Origin: JAIVJN01 sp036732565
GTDB lineage: Bacteria; Acidobacteriota; Vicinamibacteria; Vicinamibacterales; UBA2999
Assembly (NCBI GenBank): GCA_036732565.1
Contig: DAINCF010000037.1
Span: forward strand, 1 to 22,052
Length of the DNA stretch: 22,052 nucleotides
Direction: 5' to 3'
Of the stretch, positions 20,321 to 22,052 are shown piece after piece. Position 1 is the stretch's first letter. Each line of letters begins with the position of its first letter. The position numbers and the translations under genes are program-made. A model generated the notes under the pieces. The model was not told where the DNA came from and ran no database searches. It saw only the letters and a program-made list of their open reading frames with translations.

Positions 20321-22052
20321 ATGAGGTCGGGCACTCGCCTGGTCCTTGCCGCCGCATTGGTCTGGCTGACGACAACAGCCGTATCGGCCACCGTACGCCG
20401 AAGCACCAAGGCACGAAGCACTCAAGCACTAAGCACTCAGGCACTAAGCACTCAGGCACCGCAGGCACCCAGGCACCCAGGCACCCTGAGCACCCCAAGC
20501 ACCCAAGACTATGCAGGTTCCAAATCCTGCACACCCTGCCACGAGACCGCGCAGGCCCAGTGGGAGCGATCGCTGCACGTCAGGATGACCAAGCCGATCG
20601 CCGAGGCCACGATCCTCGGAGACTTCCGTCCGGCCGCCCGGTTCGCCGCGCACGGCCGCACCTTCGAGTTCGGGAAGAACGACGATGGGCGTCCGTTCGT
20701 GCGGGTGTCGTTCGGCGGACGACCGGCAGAGACCTACACCGTCGATTACACGCTCGGGTGGAAGCGCTATCAAGGCTATCTCTCGACCCTTCCTGACGGT
20801 CAGATCTACGTGCTGCCTACGTTCTGGCACGTGCAAAGTCGGCGCTGGGTCGATTGGAAAGAGATCACACCGATTCCCGAGGACGCGCACGACCTCAGGC
20901 AGATCTGGAACTCCAATTGTTTCAATTGCCACGCGACGAACCTGGCGCAGGGCTTCGACGTGCCCTCGAAGACCTACAAGACCAGGTGGACGGAGATGGG
21001 CATCGGGTGCGAAGCGTGTCACGGGCCCGGTCGCGCGCACGTCGAGCTGATGCAGGAGTGGGAGAAGAGCCCCACCTCGAAGCCCGAGTACGATCCCAGC
21101 CCGAGAAATCGCGAGCTGAGCAACGTGCTCAAGATCTTCTCGCCGCGTTCGGCGTCGCCGCGGCAGATCTTCGACACGTGCTCGTACTGTCACGGCAACA
21201 AGATCAACACGTTCGTCGGCTTCCGGGCGGGCGATCGCTACGAAGACTACGCGCTGCCGTTCTTCATCAGCGCGCCGATTCCGGAGACCGATTTCCAGGG
21301 CGAGTTCTGGCCCGATGGACGACCGAATCGCTTCAATCGACCGCAGGCCCTCACGCTCAGCGGGTGCTTCAAGGCCGGCGCCATCGCGTGCACGAACTGT
21401 CATGTCGCGCACGGCTCCAACAACGACTTCTCGCTGAAGGTGAATCCGTACCAAGCCCGCTACGGCGATCTTCTCTGTACCCAATGTCACACGGGGCCCT
21501 CAGCCGGCGGTCGTGAGCCGTCAGCCAGCAGTCCCGACCAGCAGCGCGTGCGGCTGGTGCGCTCGCGGACACCGGACTCGCCCGCCAGCCGGGTGCCGTG
21601 GACCGACGTCGAGATCGAGCGGCACACGCATCACACCGCGGCGTCGGCGGGCAGTCGCTGCGTCACCTGCCACATGAGCGATGTGAACTGGCGTCTGCTG
21701 ATCCGGCGACGGGATCACACGTTCCAGCCGCCTGTGCCTGAAATGACCGGGACCGTGGGCGTGCCGAATGCGTGCACGACGTGTCACGACGATCGCACGC
21801 CGGAATGGGCGGCGGCGCAGATGGACCAATGGTGGGGCGATGGCGCTCGTCGCCAAGACGCCGTGTCGCTTGCCGACACGATGTATCGCGCCGGATCGCG
21901 CGATCGGTCGGTGATCCCCGCGCTCGCGCGGCTCGCCGTCGATCGGACGCAAGGCGCGATCGTCCGCGCCAGCGCCGCGGATTTCATCCGACAGCTGTCG
22001 ACCATGGGCGGCGCTCGTCCGTCGCTGCAGAGTCAGAATTCCTTTGTCGCCG
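20321..22052 (+). CDS. Multihaem c-type cytochrome, at least eight haems (partial, runs off the window)
   Basis: The frame is open from ATG 20321 to the window end without a stop (577 codons). Residues 1-23 are a signal peptide (RLVLAAALVWLTTTAVSA). Eight CXXCH motifs bind haem c covalently: Cys70-His74, Cys200-His204, Cys230-His234, Cys287-His291, Cys357-His361, Cys386-His390, Cys447-His451 and Cys485-His489. Residues 75-195 without haem motifs include an aromatic-rich, beta-type segment. After the last haem site, TPEWAAAQMDQWWG and the helical tail resemble the HEAT/TPR-like C-terminus found in periplasmic cytochrome c554-like proteins. It would act in periplasmic electron transfer; partner and acceptor are unknown. 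Residues about 28-61 are translated tandem repeat. Its need for haem and haem export fits the hem/ccsA genes in the same window, though at a distance. Confidence 0.88.
   Translation, partial: MRSGTRLVLAAALVWLTTTAVSATVRRSTKARSTQALSTQALSTQAPQAPRHPGTLSTPSTQDYAGSKSCTPCHETAQAQWERSLHVRMTKPIAEATILGDFRPAARFAAHGRTFEFGKNDDGRPFVRVSFGGRPAETYTVDYTLGWKRYQGYLSTLPDGQIYVLPTFWHVQSRRWVDWKEITPIPEDAHDLRQIWNSNCFNCHATNLAQGFDVPSKTYKTRWTEMGIGCEACHGPGRAHVELMQEWEKSPTSKPEYDPSPRNRELSNVLKIFSPRSASPRQIFDTCSYCHGNKINTFVGFRAGDRYEDYALPFFISAPIPETDFQGEFWPDGRPNRFNRPQALTLSGCFKAGAIACTNCHVAHGSNNDFSLKVNPYQARYGDLLCTQCHTGPSAGGREPSASSPDQQRVRLVRSRTPDSPASRVPWTDVEIERHTHHTAASAGSRCVTCHMSDVNWRLLIRRRDHTFQPPVPEMTGTVGVPNACTTCHDDRTPEWAAAQMDQWWGDGARRQDAVSLADTMYRAGSRDRSVIPALARLAVDRTQGAIVRASAADFIRQLSTMGGARPSLQSQNSFVA
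20401..20508. repeat. AGGCACT/AAGCACTC 7-8-nt tandem repeat inside the cytochrome coding sequence
   Basis: About fourteen degenerate units (AAGCACT, AGGCACT, AGGCACCC) in direct orientation. In frame they encode a Ser-Thr-Gln-Ala-rich linker (ARSTQALSTQALSTQAP, then a Pro/Thr-rich part) between the signal peptide and the first haem site. The unit is shared with 10559-10590. Confidence 0.9.

Noticed and set aside
19953..20324. Possible small gene starting at a GTG that overlaps the kynU stop
   Set aside because: It would run through two terminator-like palindromes and into the cytochrome start; no motif, no membrane segment and no secretion signal.

Overview
The window reads as chromosomal DNA of a GC-rich Acidobacteriota, most likely class Vicinamibacteria. 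This is inferred from two VWFA-related proteins of a type expanded in Acidobacteria, two Oar-like TonB-dependent receptors with an N-terminal carboxypeptidase-regulatory-like domain, and the repeat-rich intergenic DNA. No rRNA, tRNA, CRISPR array, transposase or prophage gene is visible.

Layout. Positions 1-7894 are all on the minus strand. Transcription there runs from two signal-peptide VWA proteins (overlapping by 4 nt) into a tetrapyrrole block: ccsA/hemX-like, hemA, hemC, fused cobA-hemD, hemB, then the start of a small lipoprotein gene. This is close to the Bacillus hemAXCDB order and covers glutamyl-tRNA to uroporphyrinogen III, plus the siroheme/cobalamin branch. From 8161 everything is on the plus strand: atpZ-like, atpI-like and atpE (F0 subunit c, no subunit a gene between them), a DMT-family transporter, two paralogous Oar-like receptors, tryptophan 2,3-dioxygenase and kynureninase, and a multihaem c-type cytochrome with at least eight CXXCH motifs that runs off the window end. 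The cytochrome has no stop codon in the window, is open from 20321, and starts with a signal peptide.

The striking feature is the non-gene DNA. There are at least two superposed repeat systems. (1) Short tandem repeats of 7-8 nt or 13 nt, of different sequence at different loci, several built as two inverted arms around a short loop. One such hairpin lies in frame inside hemC, in the loop next to the active site; one forms the C-terminus of the atpZ-like protein; one encodes the linker after the cytochrome signal peptide. (2) Palindromic elements ending in GTAGGGGC or GTAGCG, in five places, including a perfect 28-bp palindrome present twice around the kynurenine genes.

Several genes (cobA-hemD, DMT transporter, tryptophan dioxygenase, cytochrome) have a -10-like hexamer 6-8 nt before the start codon and no Shine-Dalgarno, suggesting leaderless mRNAs. 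Others (hemC, atpE, both receptors, both VWA genes) have recognisable Shine-Dalgarno sites. Subunit c carries the Gln/Glu-Ser/Tyr residues typical of Na+-binding rotor rings. All assignments come from reading motifs by eye; no database search was run.
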